A DNA stretch of 64,000 nt, taken from positions 62,001 to 126,000 of IMG/VR virus record IMGVR_UViG_3300009151_003179. One strand, 5' to 3'. Below are positions 40,968 through 49,612 of the stretch, piece by piece (the first letter of the stretch is position 1; every line of letters starts with the position of its first letter). Below the pieces are notes generated by a model that did not search any database, was not told the DNA's origin, and worked only from the letters and a program-made list of their open reading frames with translations. Both the position numbers and the translations under genes were made by a program. This DNA is from a virus.

Positions 40968-41572
40968 TTTTTATTAAACAATAAACTAGAAGCGATTATC
41001 ATCGCTGTTTGTGCGGCTTCTACATCTGTGGGCTGTTCTTTCCAACCTACACTAATCTGTCCAATGAACACGCCGGGTTCAGCTGGTACGCTAATACGAC
41101 ACATATAGTTTACACCGTATTCTTTGTATACAAAGCCAATAAGACTTTGTGGTTTTGAATATGGACTACAAGGAATCTTACCTGACATTAAACCAATGAC
41201 ATCATTGTTGTTGTCATAGTTTTTACTAAATAATCCAACTTCTAACCCGTCATTTCTTTTATCTCTACCACCATTGCGTGTAGCTAAGTAAACAACTTTT
41301 CGTGTGTTAATTAATGTGTTGACTTCAAGAAAGGCAACCATTTCTACTTCAGTATTTTTTAATAAGAAATTGTATGCCTCATCATACTTACCGTTCATTT
41401 TAGGTAATGCTTGCTGGGCACGATAACTTGCTAAAAAGGCATCTTTTTCCGTATAAACTATCCAACCACCAAAGCCTAGTATACAGAGAAACACAACGGT
41501 AAATAGGCGAAATGGACTTTCGCCTATATAGGTTAATAAACTAAAGAGAAAATCTTTAAGTTTGTCCACCAA
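40964..41572 (-). CDS. membrane-anchored protein of unknown function
   Basis: 202 residues. One membrane span near 20-40 ('LFTVVFLCILGFGGWIVY'), then a periplasmic domain of about 160 residues with 'KVVYLATRNGG', two Cys (near 135 and 160) and 'GVFIGQISVGW'. The domain might be a small-ligand sensor (GAF/Cache-like), by shape only. It sits between the symporter and the racemase with overlaps on both sides. Confidence 0.6.
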   Translation of the reverse strand: MVDKLKDFLFSLLTYIGESPFRLFTVVFLCILGFGGWIVYTEKDAFLASYRAQQALPKMNGKYDEAYNFLLKNTEVEMVAFLEVNTLINTRKVVYLATRNGGRDKRNDGLEVGLFSKNYDNNNDVIGLMSGKIPCSPYSKPQSLIGFVYKEYGVNYMCRISVPAEPGVFIGQISVGWKEQPTDVEAAQTAMIIASSLLFNKK

Positions 41573-42830
41573 TAGCTACCTCTTTGTCACAGACAAAAGC
41601 TGTTACTGCTACGTTACCATGTACGTGACTTGCTGTGCGGATCATATCCATTAATGGATCAACCGCAATTAGTAATACTAATACAGCCTCACTTGGTAGT
41701 TTTAGTAAGTCACAAACAACTGCTACTGTAGCAACTGTAAGAATACCAGTTGTTCCTGCACTTGCTAATCCAGCTAAGATACTACCAAATAACACAACTA
41801 ATAAACCAGTTACTCCCATAGGTGCACCGTAGATGTTGGCAATAAACACTGTAGCAATTGCGTAGTATACAATACTACCAATACGGTTAACTGTGAAACT
41901 TAGTGGTACGGTTAGTTCTACACCAGTTCTATCAAAATGTAATTTGTGTAGTGATTCTTGTGCATAGGGTATACATGCTAGACTACTACGTGAACTAACA
42001 GCAACAATCAATGTTTCTTTAGTCTCACGAATAACAGTCATTAGGCTCAATCCTGAACGTTGCCAAATAACAATAGTGCCAGCAATAACAACAAGTAATC
42101 CACCAATGGCCTGTTGCATGATAAACTCAACCATGGTTAAGAAAATACCAACTCCAACCTTACCAACTTGGCTACTAATCATTGCCAATAATGCAAACGG
42201 TAGAAAGTAGTTTAAGAATTTAAAAATACTGATACTAGCCTGTTGTACGCTCTTTAGTATATCCACTAGCATTTCTTGACCAGTCGTTTTTAAGTTACCT
42301 AATGCAATACCAAAGATTAAACAGAAGATAACAATCTTTAAGCTTTCGCCGGCGGCTAGTGTATTAAAAATATTTTCTGGAATAAACTTCTGTGCCATCT
42401 GCATTGGGTCAACGTGTGGTGCAACAGGCATTGGTTCTTTTAGAGTAATGTTGAGATCGCTTCCAGATTCTTTATCGTTAACAATTGCACCAAGTTGTGC
42501 TTGTTTTGCAGGAGTCATTTCGCTGCCGGTCAATGCAACAGTACCAACACCAATTACTGCAGCCAAGAACATACTACCAACAAAACCAATGATAATTTTG
42601 CGTATCATTGCGGCACTGCCTTCTTTTTGTAGTAAACTGATAACACCAACCAAAATAGTTGCAAGTAAGAAAGGTATTACCACAACTTTAAGCAAGCTGA
42701 TGTAAATTCCACCAACACTTTCAAAATTCATACTTTGTGCAGGTGCATATACTCCTGCCAATACTCCAAGTATAATTGAACTTAAAATAGTCCACGGACT
42801 AGATAAGAAGTTTTTTAAATTAAATTTCAT
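41556..42830 (-). CDS. dicarboxylate/amino acid:cation symporter (DAACS/SDF family)
   Basis: 424 residues, about eight membrane segments. Family marks: the serine-rich hairpin 'VSSRSSLACIP', 'VNRIGSIVYYAIATVFIA', 'GLASAGTTGILTVA' and 'DPLMDMIRTASHVHGN'. Members (GltP, DctA) take up glutamate, aspartate or dicarboxylates with Na+ or H+. The Asp in the last motif (substrate or cation site) is kept. Ribosome site TTAGGAAAT. Coupled to a binding protein and racemase, an arrangement more like a bacterial operon than a phage one. Confidence 0.92.
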   Translation of the reverse strand: MKFNLKNFLSSPWTILSSIILGVLAGVYAPAQSMNFESVGGIYISLLKVVVIPFLLATILVGVISLLQKEGSAAMIRKIIIGFVGSMFLAAVIGVGTVALTGSEMTPAKQAQLGAIVNDKESGSDLNITLKEPMPVAPHVDPMQMAQKFIPENIFNTLAAGESLKIVIFCLIFGIALGNLKTTGQEMLVDILKSVQQASISIFKFLNYFLPFALLAMISSQVGKVGVGIFLTMVEFIMQQAIGGLLVVIAGTIVIWQRSGLSLMTVIRETKETLIVAVSSRSSLACIPYAQESLHKLHFDRTGVELTVPLSFTVNRIGSIVYYAIATVFIANIYGAPMGVTGLLVVLFGSILAGLASAGTTGILTVATVAVVCDLLKLPSEAVLVLLIAVDPLMDMIRTASHVHGNVAVTAFVCDKEVAIGGQT

Positions 42831-42842
42831 TTTATTTCCTAA

Positions 42843-43661
42843 TTATTTCTTTTCAGCTTTGTATCGTTCCATTAACTTTTTAGTGTCAATGTTGTTGTAT
42901 TCATTTTTAATAACGTAATTAATAATGCTTAACAATTGCAGTGATTTAGGATTTACTGCGATAGCAATATTATCAACACTGTCACTGATTGTGATACTCT
43001 TTGTGCTAATTGCGGCTTCTGGTTTTTCAAAAGCGATTTTCTTAATCTCAAATTCATCACGATAAGCGGCTGCGATATCACCACGTGTAACTTTGTCAAT
43101 AATCACATCCCATTTATCTTCCGGGAGAAATACAGCATTAGGGAAATTAGTACGTGCAAATGTGTCATAGCTTGAGTTGCGAATGAAACTTATTTTACCA
43201 TTGAAATTTCTAATCACTTGATATACTTCACGACCCTGACTGTTTTGGCTTAACCATAAACGATTGATAACTAAACTTTGTCTAAGTTTAATATAAGGAT
43301 CACTGAATCTAACTACTTGTAGTCTGGGCCCAGTTACAGATAATTTACTAACTGCAACGTCGGCACGACCATCTCTTACTTGCTCAACGACTTCGGCAAA
43401 ACTTTCTGCATCTCGTCTAAACTGTACTGGAACTCCAAGCATTACGCCAATTCTCCGTGCAATTTCAACGTCAAGACCATGTATATCATCCTCGCCCCCA
43501 CTGAAGAAGGGAGGGTTATCTTTTTTGGTCATTGCCACAATAAGAACGTTTGCTTTCTTAATTGCGGCAATATCATTGGGTAGTGGTACGGTACTAGTTG
43601 GTAATTGTGCGTGGACAACTGAACTAAACAATACACATAATAATAGTAGTAGTTTTTTCAT
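42843..43661 (-). CDS. periplasmic amino acid-binding protein (SBP_bac_3)
   Basis: 272 residues. Signal peptide MKKLLLLLCVLFSSVVHA. Then a type II binding fold: 'LIVAMTKKDNPPFFSG', 'GLDVEIARRIGVMLGVPVQFRR', 'VEQVRDGRADVAVSKLSVTGPR', 'VRFSDPYIKLRQSLVINR'. Such proteins bind polar amino acids. It leads the cassette; a late-type element ends 7 nt before its ATG and no ribosome site is seen. ABC transporter parts are absent, so it may serve the symporter or work as a scavenger. Confidence 0.88.
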   Translation of the reverse strand: MKKLLLLLCVLFSSVVHAQLPTSTVPLPNDIAAIKKANVLIVAMTKKDNPPFFSGGEDDIHGLDVEIARRIGVMLGVPVQFRRDAESFAEVVEQVRDGRADVAVSKLSVTGPRLQVVRFSDPYIKLRQSLVINRLWLSQNSQGREVYQVIRNFNGKISFIRNSSYDTFARTNFPNAVFLPEDKWDVIIDKVTRGDIAAAYRDEFEIKKIAFEKPEAAISTKSITISDSVDNIAIAVNPKSLQLLSIINYVIKNEYNNIDTKKLMERYKAEKK

Positions 43662-43668
43662 AGTGTTG

Positions 43669-43676
43669 TATTTATG
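43669..43676 (-). promoter_or_regulatory. late-type promoter (CATAAATA) of the amino acid cassette
   Basis: CATAAATAC 7 nt before ATG 43661. Confidence 0.45.
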
Positions 43677-43703
43677 CTATGAAAATACTAACTTAGCTAA
43701 AAT

Positions 43704-44324
43704 CTACTTATTTGCTAACGGATTGTCCATAGCTTTTTGTATTTTGTTATCAACTTCTCTTTTTAGTGTCTCTACTTCACGGTTAATTTCTCTACGTGCC
43801 GCAGTAAATTCACTGTTAATTTCTTTACGGGTTGATTCCATATCCTTGCGAATTGTGTTAGCTTCGTTTCTAGCTCTTTCTAAGTCTTCACGAACGGCCT
43901 TACGCATATCACGCATTTCGCTTTCAGTTTCACGCTGTGCGTTCTTAACACTACGTTCTACTTGTTCTGTGACAGTTTCATTACGGCGAATATCATTCTT
44001 TAAGTCAGTTTTGATATCACGGGTGTAATCAGCACCTTTTTGACTGTTTTCCTCAATGACAGCTAATCGCTTATCAAATCCACTCAAGTCTGGTGCACTG
44101 TATTCAGCTATCTTTTTCTTCATACCCACATAGTCTTTATACACTTCAAAGGCTCCGTATAATCCACCTAGCGTAGATGACACGATTGTGGCTGCTACCA
44201 TAAGTTTAGCTGGGGTAAATTCATACCCACCAATACTGATAACAGTATCTTTACTAGCATACTTTTTTGCGGCTGCTTCAAGTTCATCAACTTTTGCGTT
44301 TACGTCTTTTATTTCTTCTGTCAT
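43704..44324 (-). CDS. membrane-anchored coiled-coil phage protein
   Basis: 206 residues. A short N-terminal helix, 'ISIGGYEFTPAKLMVAATIVSSTLGGLYGAFEVY' with one span (about 37-60), then a long highly charged coiled coil (75-200) and the end 'KIQKAMDNPLANK'. I recall this family in freshwater T4-like phages, role unknown. Good ribosome site TAGGAGAAA. First of a unit with the next small membrane protein. Confidence 0.7.
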   Translation of the reverse strand: MTEEIKDVNAKVDELEAAAKKYASKDTVISIGGYEFTPAKLMVAATIVSSTLGGLYGAFEVYKDYVGMKKKIAEYSAPDLSGFDKRLAVIEENSQKGADYTRDIKTDLKNDIRRNETVTEQVERSVKNAQRETESEMRDMRKAVREDLERARNEANTIRKDMESTRKEINSEFTAARREINREVETLKREVDNKIQKAMDNPLANK

Positions 44325-44339
44325 TTTTTTCTCCTAAGT

Positions 44340-44528
44340 TTAATTCCAGCCCTGTGGCCATTTTGAATTGTTTGTTTTTTGGTCAGCCAACATTCTGATC
44401 CATTCTTTACGCACAGCAAGATCATGCTTCATACGTTCTAATTGATCTAGTGAGTTATCACTATAAAAGATATAGTAAAATGGAATACCAAATCCAAAAC
44501 CCAACATAAAATAAGCAATGTAGTCCAT
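44340..44528 (-). CDS. small membrane protein
   Basis: 62 residues. One hydrophobic span at the N-terminus ('YFMLGFGFGIPFYYIFY'), then a charged cytoplasmic helix. Follows the large exported protein directly. Confidence 0.6.
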   Translation of the reverse strand: MDYIAYFMLGFGFGIPFYYIFYSDNSLDQLERMKHDLAVRKEWIRMLADQKTNNSKWPQGWN

Positions 44529-44529
44529 A

Positions 44530-47001
44530 TTAATTTCCTAACTTATATTGTTGGTTAACCATTTCTTGATGTTTGGTATCACTACCACCAGTCAACCCAC
44601 GTAGTAATCTAACATTGTCAACTGTTTGTTGATTCTTATATACTTCTTTTATTTCATAAAATGATGCATCTTTTAAAACAAAAGAATAAGCATTGAATCC
44701 AGTAGGTACACTAGCTATTAATGCAATGTCAATATTACCTGCTAATTCATTTGGCAACACATTTCTATTCACTGAGCTTGTGGGTTGAGTTATATTGTTT
44801 TGCATTAACTCAAATCGTTGTTGCATTATTATTTCTGATAATGGATTACCTGCTTTACCTATTCCACTAAAACTAGACATTTGATACTGATGTGTTTCAA
44901 CTTCATATTGTATTGAATCTAATTTAGGTTGATATATTGGTGCTTGCTGTGGTAACATTGACACAGTACCAGAACTAGACAGTACTACAGGATTATAAGC
45001 AAACAAATTACGGGTAACTACTATACCGGTGCCACTATTAGATTGTTGCTGAGTTTCAACCTCTAGTGTGGTAGGTGGTTTTAATATAACAACTTGTGTT
45101 GATTGCGTTTCTTGTTGTAGTACTGGAGGGATATACACAAACTGCGGAGTTTGTATTACATTGATAGAATGTGATAATGCTTGTTGTGAATCCTGTTGTT
45201 GTACTTGAGGACCTGCTCTACTTCCCTGTTGTTGTGTTTGCATACTATTTTGCGTAGTTTGTTGTTGATTAAATTGTGTTGATGATTGTATACTCGTTTG
45301 TGTTGATTGACTAGCAAATGTAGCGGATGTAGTTGCGCTACTAGCACTCATATCTTGGTTCATACTAACTAAAGCGTTACTAGTAGCTTGTGAACTTTGC
45401 ATTGTATTTTCTAATGTTTTTGCGGCATTAGATACTGCGACATTTTGTGTAGCTTTATCTTTATCTTGTGAAGATTTAACGACACTCATTGCTAACTTAC
45501 TAGGGCCAGCGCCGCCACCTGATTGTTGTTGATTTGATGATCCGGATGCTTGAGTTTGTGCTGGACCACCTGCAGGTCCGGGTGATCCTGTTGGTGCAGG
45601 TTGTGATGGATCTGATTGTGCCACTGCTGTTTGCTGATTTGAATCTTGTGGTGGACTTGATTGTTGCTGTTGTTGCTGTTGCGATTGTTGTTGAGTTTGT
45701 TCTGGTTGTGTATTACCCTGATTTTGATCTAGTTGTCCAGTATTAGCAGACATTGAGGTTCCACCTGAGGATACAATAGCACCTGAGGCACTAGCAACTG
45801 TTGATCCTAATAACATATTCTTAGCAAACGCAACAGCATATCCAGAACACGATGCATTATACAATGGATTAGATACACACGGATCTGCTGTATAGACTAA
45901 ACTTGCTGAAAAATTACCTACAGATGATCCTGTACCTGAAGTGTTGCCAGTAAGGCTTACTCTGCCTAACGATATTTGATTCAAACTAGTTGGCAACAAA
46001 TACTGTCCACTTACTGATCCACTAGTTCCATCACCGGATAATGTATTACTTTTTGAATATATTGTTTGATTATTACTATTAGTAAGTCGTGCCGTAGCAC
46101 TTACTTGGGCTGGAATATTCATATACCAACTACAAGAACCATCTTGGTTAGTAGCTGTACAACCGTACCAACTTTGTCCTACATTGTAATCAAAACCATA
46201 ATTAAAGCCGTGTACAGTAGCACCAATACCGCCGTTCTTTAATGCTGTATTGATAGCAAATGATTGATTTACAGCACTACCCCATACATTACTATTGAAA
46301 AGATTGTCACCGGTCGCAACTGTACTAAACTTAGGACAAGTTGTACTATAAGCAGGATTGAGGGCACATGGATCAACACGATATTTTAAACTGAAGCTGA
46401 CATTATAAATTTCAGGACCATAGTTTCCAGCCCAGAAGTTTGTATCTCTACCTACAAATCCTACTTGTGCGTTAGTATAATTTGATGCGGCAACTGGGTT
46501 AGCAAATGTTTCACTGAAGTTAAAGTTAGTCCAGTTATATTTTCTATTGGTTTGGTTTGTATAATCATAGTTAGCCATTAGACCCGAACTGCCATATAAC
46601 TTAACATAAGCGGCTAGGTAATCTTGTTGGCCGTTATCCCACCCATTGCCGTTCTTGGCTGTAAACCCAAAGTTGAATCCACTAAGTTGTACACCATTAC
46701 CGCCGGCAGCCAATGCTTTGTTTATGTTAACCACTTGATTTAAATCTACTTGGCCATAAGAATAGTTAATATATCCTCCGGGTCTAACACTGGGGTTTGG
46801 CCCGCAATTGCCTGCACCACCGGCACCAAAACATACTTGATTAACATAGACGCCATTATTCCAAGTGCTGGTTGTATCCGTAGCAGAATTACCGTAATTT
46901 ATTAAATTACCGGTAGTACTATCTACTTGACTATTACTTGAAAGCGTTATGAATGAGAACGCCAAGCAAAGCGCCAAAGCCAACTTTCTTGTAAGTGTCA
47001 T
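44530..47001 (-). CDS. large exported Gln/Ser-rich protein
   Basis: 823 residues. Signal peptide of about 25 residues ('KLALALCLAFSFITLSSNS'). Residues 30-380 hold two related beta-rich domains with pairs of Cys ('VCFGAGGAGNCGPN', 'CALNPAYSTTCPKF', 'CVSNPLYNASCSGY'). Residues 415-650 are Gln/Ser/Pro-rich low complexity (poly-Gln near 440). A C-terminal part (680-823) is ordered. It starts 68 nt inside the 3' end of the Asn-rich gene, with AAGGAAG before the ATG. Likely exported to periplasm or outer surface; function unknown. Confidence 0.7.
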   Translation of the reverse strand: MTLTRKLALALCLAFSFITLSSNSQVDSTTGNLINYGNSATDTTSTWNNGVYVNQVCFGAGGAGNCGPNPSVRPGGYINYSYGQVDLNQVVNINKALAAGGNGVQLSGFNFGFTAKNGNGWDNGQQDYLAAYVKLYGSSGLMANYDYTNQTNRKYNWTNFNFSETFANPVAASNYTNAQVGFVGRDTNFWAGNYGPEIYNVSFSLKYRVDPCALNPAYSTTCPKFSTVATGDNLFNSNVWGSAVNQSFAINTALKNGGIGATVHGFNYGFDYNVGQSWYGCTATNQDGSCSWYMNIPAQVSATARLTNSNNQTIYSKSNTLSGDGTSGSVSGQYLLPTSLNQISLGRVSLTGNTSGTGSSVGNFSASLVYTADPCVSNPLYNASCSGYAVAFAKNMLLGSTVASASGAIVSSGGTSMSANTGQLDQNQGNTQPEQTQQQSQQQQQQQSSPPQDSNQQTAVAQSDPSQPAPTGSPGPAGGPAQTQASGSSNQQQSGGGAGPSKLAMSVVKSSQDKDKATQNVAVSNAAKTLENTMQSSQATSNALVSMNQDMSASSATTSATFASQSTQTSIQSSTQFNQQQTTQNSMQTQQQGSRAGPQVQQQDSQQALSHSINVIQTPQFVYIPPVLQQETQSTQVVILKPPTTLEVETQQQSNSGTGIVVTRNLFAYNPVVLSSSGTVSMLPQQAPIYQPKLDSIQYEVETHQYQMSSFSGIGKAGNPLSEIIMQQRFELMQNNITQPTSSVNRNVLPNELAGNIDIALIASVPTGFNAYSFVLKDASFYEIKEVYKNQQTVDNVRLLRGLTGGSDTKHQEMVNQQYKLGN

Positions 47002-48325
47002 CTATTTCTTCCTTTTGAAGTTTTGGTAACTTATCTGGATTTGCTTCCCAAGCTGCCTTAGCTTGTTCACCGATCTTACCTTCGTATGGGCAAGGGGTAC
47101 CTGCAGCCAACATAGCATCAAATACTCTTCGGTCTTGACACATGGTAGCAACAGCGGCTACTTTCATACCCATGTCATATAGTGTTTTAGATAACTTTAA
47201 TCGTTCACAATTTAAATCACGACTAGTACTACCTGCACCAACACCAAATATTTGTGTTTGAATACTACCACTTGTACCAGTACTACATAAATCAGCATTA
47301 CCACCACTCATCATTGCTGGAGCCACCGCAGTTGGTGGAGGTTGAATAACTTTCTGTGTGACCACACTTTCGTTTTTATTAATATTAGTCACTTCACCGC
47401 TGTTAATGTTTTGATTGACATTAGCATTTTGATTAACATTAGTGCTTGTACTAGTATTGTTGTTGTTATTTGTCATAGTACCGTTGTTGGTATTTTGATT
47501 AATGTTAGTCATTGTACCACTATTGATGTTAGTGTTTGTGTTACTTGTTGTAGCCGTAGTGTTATTGATATTACGGTTAGTCATATCACCGGTATTAACA
47601 TTGTTATTAGTATTTGTACTTGTGCTAGTGTTAACATTGTTGTTATTGTTAGTCATTGTACCATATTGATAATTTGTGTTAGTACTTGTGCTAACGTTAT
47701 TGTTGTTATTAGTATTAGTGCTTGTGCTAACATTATTGTTATTGTAAGTCATTGTACCACTATTAATATTGTTATTTGTATTAACTGATGTACTTGCTGA
47801 TGTACTGTTATTATTATTGTTAAACGTTTGAGTTCCGCTGTTTACATTATTGTTAGTATTAACATTGGTGCTCGAACTAGTGCTGGTATTAACATTGTTA
47901 TTGTTGTTGGTCATAGTACCAGTATTAACGTTGTTATTGTTAAACGTTTGTGTTCCACTGTTGACGTTGTTATTATTGTTTGTATAGGTAACACTACCAC
48001 TCATAACGTTGTTATTGTTATTGTTGTTGGTCATTGTGCCACTGTTAACATTGTTATTGTTGTTGGTGTTAGTTGTGCCACCTGTTAAGTTGGTATTATT
48101 GTTATTAGTAATAGTTCCGCTGTTAACATTGTTAGTGTTAACTGTACTTACACTATTACTGGTACTGTTAGTATCAACCAAAGATTTACTATCATAAGTA
48201 CCCTGATTAATAACCGTACTTGTTCCGGTAGTTGTTCCACCAGTAGAACCTGATGTAGTAGTAGTTTGTGCTTGCGTAGTGAATGCCATACCCAGCATGG
48301 CAACTATAGCGAGAATCTTTTTCAT
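46934..48325 (-). CDS. exported Asn/Thr-rich repeat protein
   Basis: 463 residues from ATG 48325 (an upstream ATG touches the GAGG site and is not favoured). Signal peptide MKKILAIVAMLGMAFTTQA. Residues 25-320 are a degenerate repeat of about 12-16 residues, 'NNNNVNSGTMT', with long Asn runs, fit for a beta-solenoid or amyloid-like fold. Residues 335-463 form a Cys-containing domain ('DLCSTG', 'DLNCERLKL', 'CQDRRVF', 'PCPYEGKIG') and end in a hydrophobic segment 'VGFGALLGVLIHNAF'. Coupled to the Gln/Ser-rich gene. Possibly a surface fibre or cell-aggregating protein; unproven. Confidence 0.7.
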   Translation of the reverse strand: MKKILAIVAMLGMAFTTQAQTTTTSGSTGGTTTGTSTVINQGTYDSKSLVDTNSTSNSVSTVNTNNVNSGTITNNNNTNLTGGTTNTNNNNNVNSGTMTNNNNNNNVMSGSVTYTNNNNNVNSGTQTFNNNNVNTGTMTNNNNNVNTSTSSSTNVNTNNNVNSGTQTFNNNNNSTSASTSVNTNNNINSGTMTYNNNNVSTSTNTNNNNNVSTSTNTNYQYGTMTNNNNNVNTSTSTNTNNNVNTGDMTNRNINNTTATTSNTNTNINSGTMTNINQNTNNGTMTNNNNNTSTSTNVNQNANVNQNINSGEVTNINKNESVVTQKVIQPPPTAVAPAMMSGGNADLCSTGTSGSIQTQIFGVGAGSTSRDLNCERLKLSKTLYDMGMKVAAVATMCQDRRVFDAMLAAGTPCPYEGKIGEQAKAAWEANPDKLPKLQKEEIDDTYKKVGFGALLGVLIHNAFK

Positions 48326-48350
48326 TTTTATTATCATCCTCTAGAGATAA

Positions 48351-48358
48351 TATTTATT
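48351..48358 (-). promoter_or_regulatory. late-type promoter (AATAAATA)
   Basis: AATAAATAT 25 bp before ATG 48325. Confidence 0.4.
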
Positions 48359-48396
48359 TGTTTTTTAGTTGAGAAATATCAAGCTTTATTAAATAG

Positions 48397-48417
48397 GAAA
48401 GGCTCTTAGAGCCTTTC
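48397..48417 (-). terminator. rho-independent terminator (GGCTC type)
   Basis: GAAAGGCTC-TAA-GAGCCTTTC after paralogue F, with a weak T-run. Confidence 0.7.
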
Positions 48418-48434
48418 GTTTTGACTTTGATAAA

Positions 48435-49373
48435 TTATATACTATAATTTGAGGCGGCTAGTGCATATCTAGCAGTACCAACACCAGTAACGTCATTAGC
48501 AACTACACCGGTGTTTGATACTAGGTTAGTTATTGCTGTTACACTTGCAGGTGAAAGTATCCTTCCATATCCAAATATTGCAGTATCTAAACCATAACCT
48601 GCGGCTGCTAGAATATATCTAGCGGTACCAACACCAGATGTATTAGTTGCAACTACACCTGTATTTGATACTTTATTGGTTATTGAAACATTTGGATTTC
48701 CACCATAACCAAAAATAGCTTTATCTGTGCCATAAGTTGCGGCTGCTAATTGAGTTCTGGCAGTACCAACACCTGCAGTATCAGTAGCAACTACACCGGT
48801 ATTACTTACTAGATTGGTTATTGAAACTGGACCAACTGCGCCGTCTTCTCCAAATCCAAAAATTGCTTTATCTGTACCATAACCTGCGGCTGCTAGTGCA
48901 TATCTAGCAGTACCAACACCGGAAACGTCGGTGGAGACTACACCTGTGTTACTTACTAGGTTAGTTACTGCTGAGTAGGAGTAGGTATATCCATATCCAA
49001 ATATAGCTTTATCAGTACCATAACCTGCCGCTCCTAGTTGACTTCTAGCAGTCCCTACTCCCGTAGTATCTGTAGCAACTACCCCTGTATTACTTACTAA
49101 ATTGGTCATTGATACAAGTCCGGAGTTGTTAAATCCATATCCAAATAGTGCTTTATCAGTACCATAGCCCGCTGCCGCTAGTTCATCTCTAGCAGTACCG
49201 ACTCCTGTTGTATCGGTTGCAACAACCCCAGTGTTACTTACTAGATTAGTTATTGATATATATGATGGGCTGGAATATCCATATCCAAAGATTGCTTTAT
49301 AAGAGGGTGGGGGAGGTGCTGTAATTGCAAATCCACCACTGAAATTTACACCTGAAAAAATTATGTCTGCCAT
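48435..49373 (-). CDS. six-repeat adhesin-like protein, paralogue F
   Basis: 312 residues. Anchor MADIIFSGVNFSGGFAITAPPPP, close to paralogue B. Six repeats; loops include 'YSSPSYI', 'EDGAVGPV' and 'RILSPASVTA'. Lies 9 kb from the other paralogues, beside the tmRNA. Late-type promoter and AAAGGATAAT ribosome site upstream. Confidence 0.7.
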   Translation of the reverse strand: MADIIFSGVNFSGGFAITAPPPPSYKAIFGYGYSSPSYISITNLVSNTGVVATDTTGVGTARDELAAAGYGTDKALFGYGFNNSGLVSMTNLVSNTGVVATDTTGVGTARSQLGAAGYGTDKAIFGYGYTYSYSAVTNLVSNTGVVSTDVSGVGTARYALAAAGYGTDKAIFGFGEDGAVGPVSITNLVSNTGVVATDTAGVGTARTQLAAATYGTDKAIFGYGGNPNVSITNKVSNTGVVATNTSGVGTARYILAAAGYGLDTAIFGYGRILSPASVTAITNLVSNTGVVANDVTGVGTARYALAASNYSI

Positions 49374-49392
49374 ACTATATTATCCTTTAATG

Positions 49393-49400
49393 TATTTATC
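49393..49400 (-). promoter_or_regulatory. late-type promoter (GATAAATA)
   Basis: GATAAATAC 19 bp before ATG 49373; directly after the tmRNA terminator. Confidence 0.5.
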
Positions 49401-49430
49401 AAAAAGAATAGGCTCCGAAGAGCCTATTCT
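49401..49430 (-). terminator. terminator of the tmRNA, UUCG loop
   Basis: AGAATAGGCTC-TTCG-GAGCCTATTCT then TTTTG on the minus strand. Confidence 0.9.
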
Positions 49431-49469
49431 GCTATTTTCTGTTACGAGGGATAACTCCCCTAGCTGCCT

Positions 49470-49505
49470 TTATCAGGCCGCAATGCTAAACTGTGAGTCG
49501 TTTGC
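49470..49505 (-). other. tmRNA tag reading frame (ANDSQFSIAA)
   Basis: From the resume codon GCA: AND-SQF-SI-AA, then TGA TAA. It keeps the AND start and the Ala-Ala end read by ClpXP-type proteases. Confidence 0.9.
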
Positions 49506-49612
49506 GGTTACTTTTTTTGCTTCTACGACCGGGTTGCCCCAATCCTACGGCTTCTGCTTTGCCGAGCTGTCCACTCTGTTACTTGTTGCCCTGTCGAAAC
49601 TTTTCAGGCCCA

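Noticed and set aside
47342-48197. Plus-strand ORFs and a CRISPR-like periodic repeat opposite the Asn-rich gene
   Set aside because: The periodicity comes from Asn/Thr codon repeats; there are no uniform repeats with unique spacers, and the frames have a biased antisense composition.
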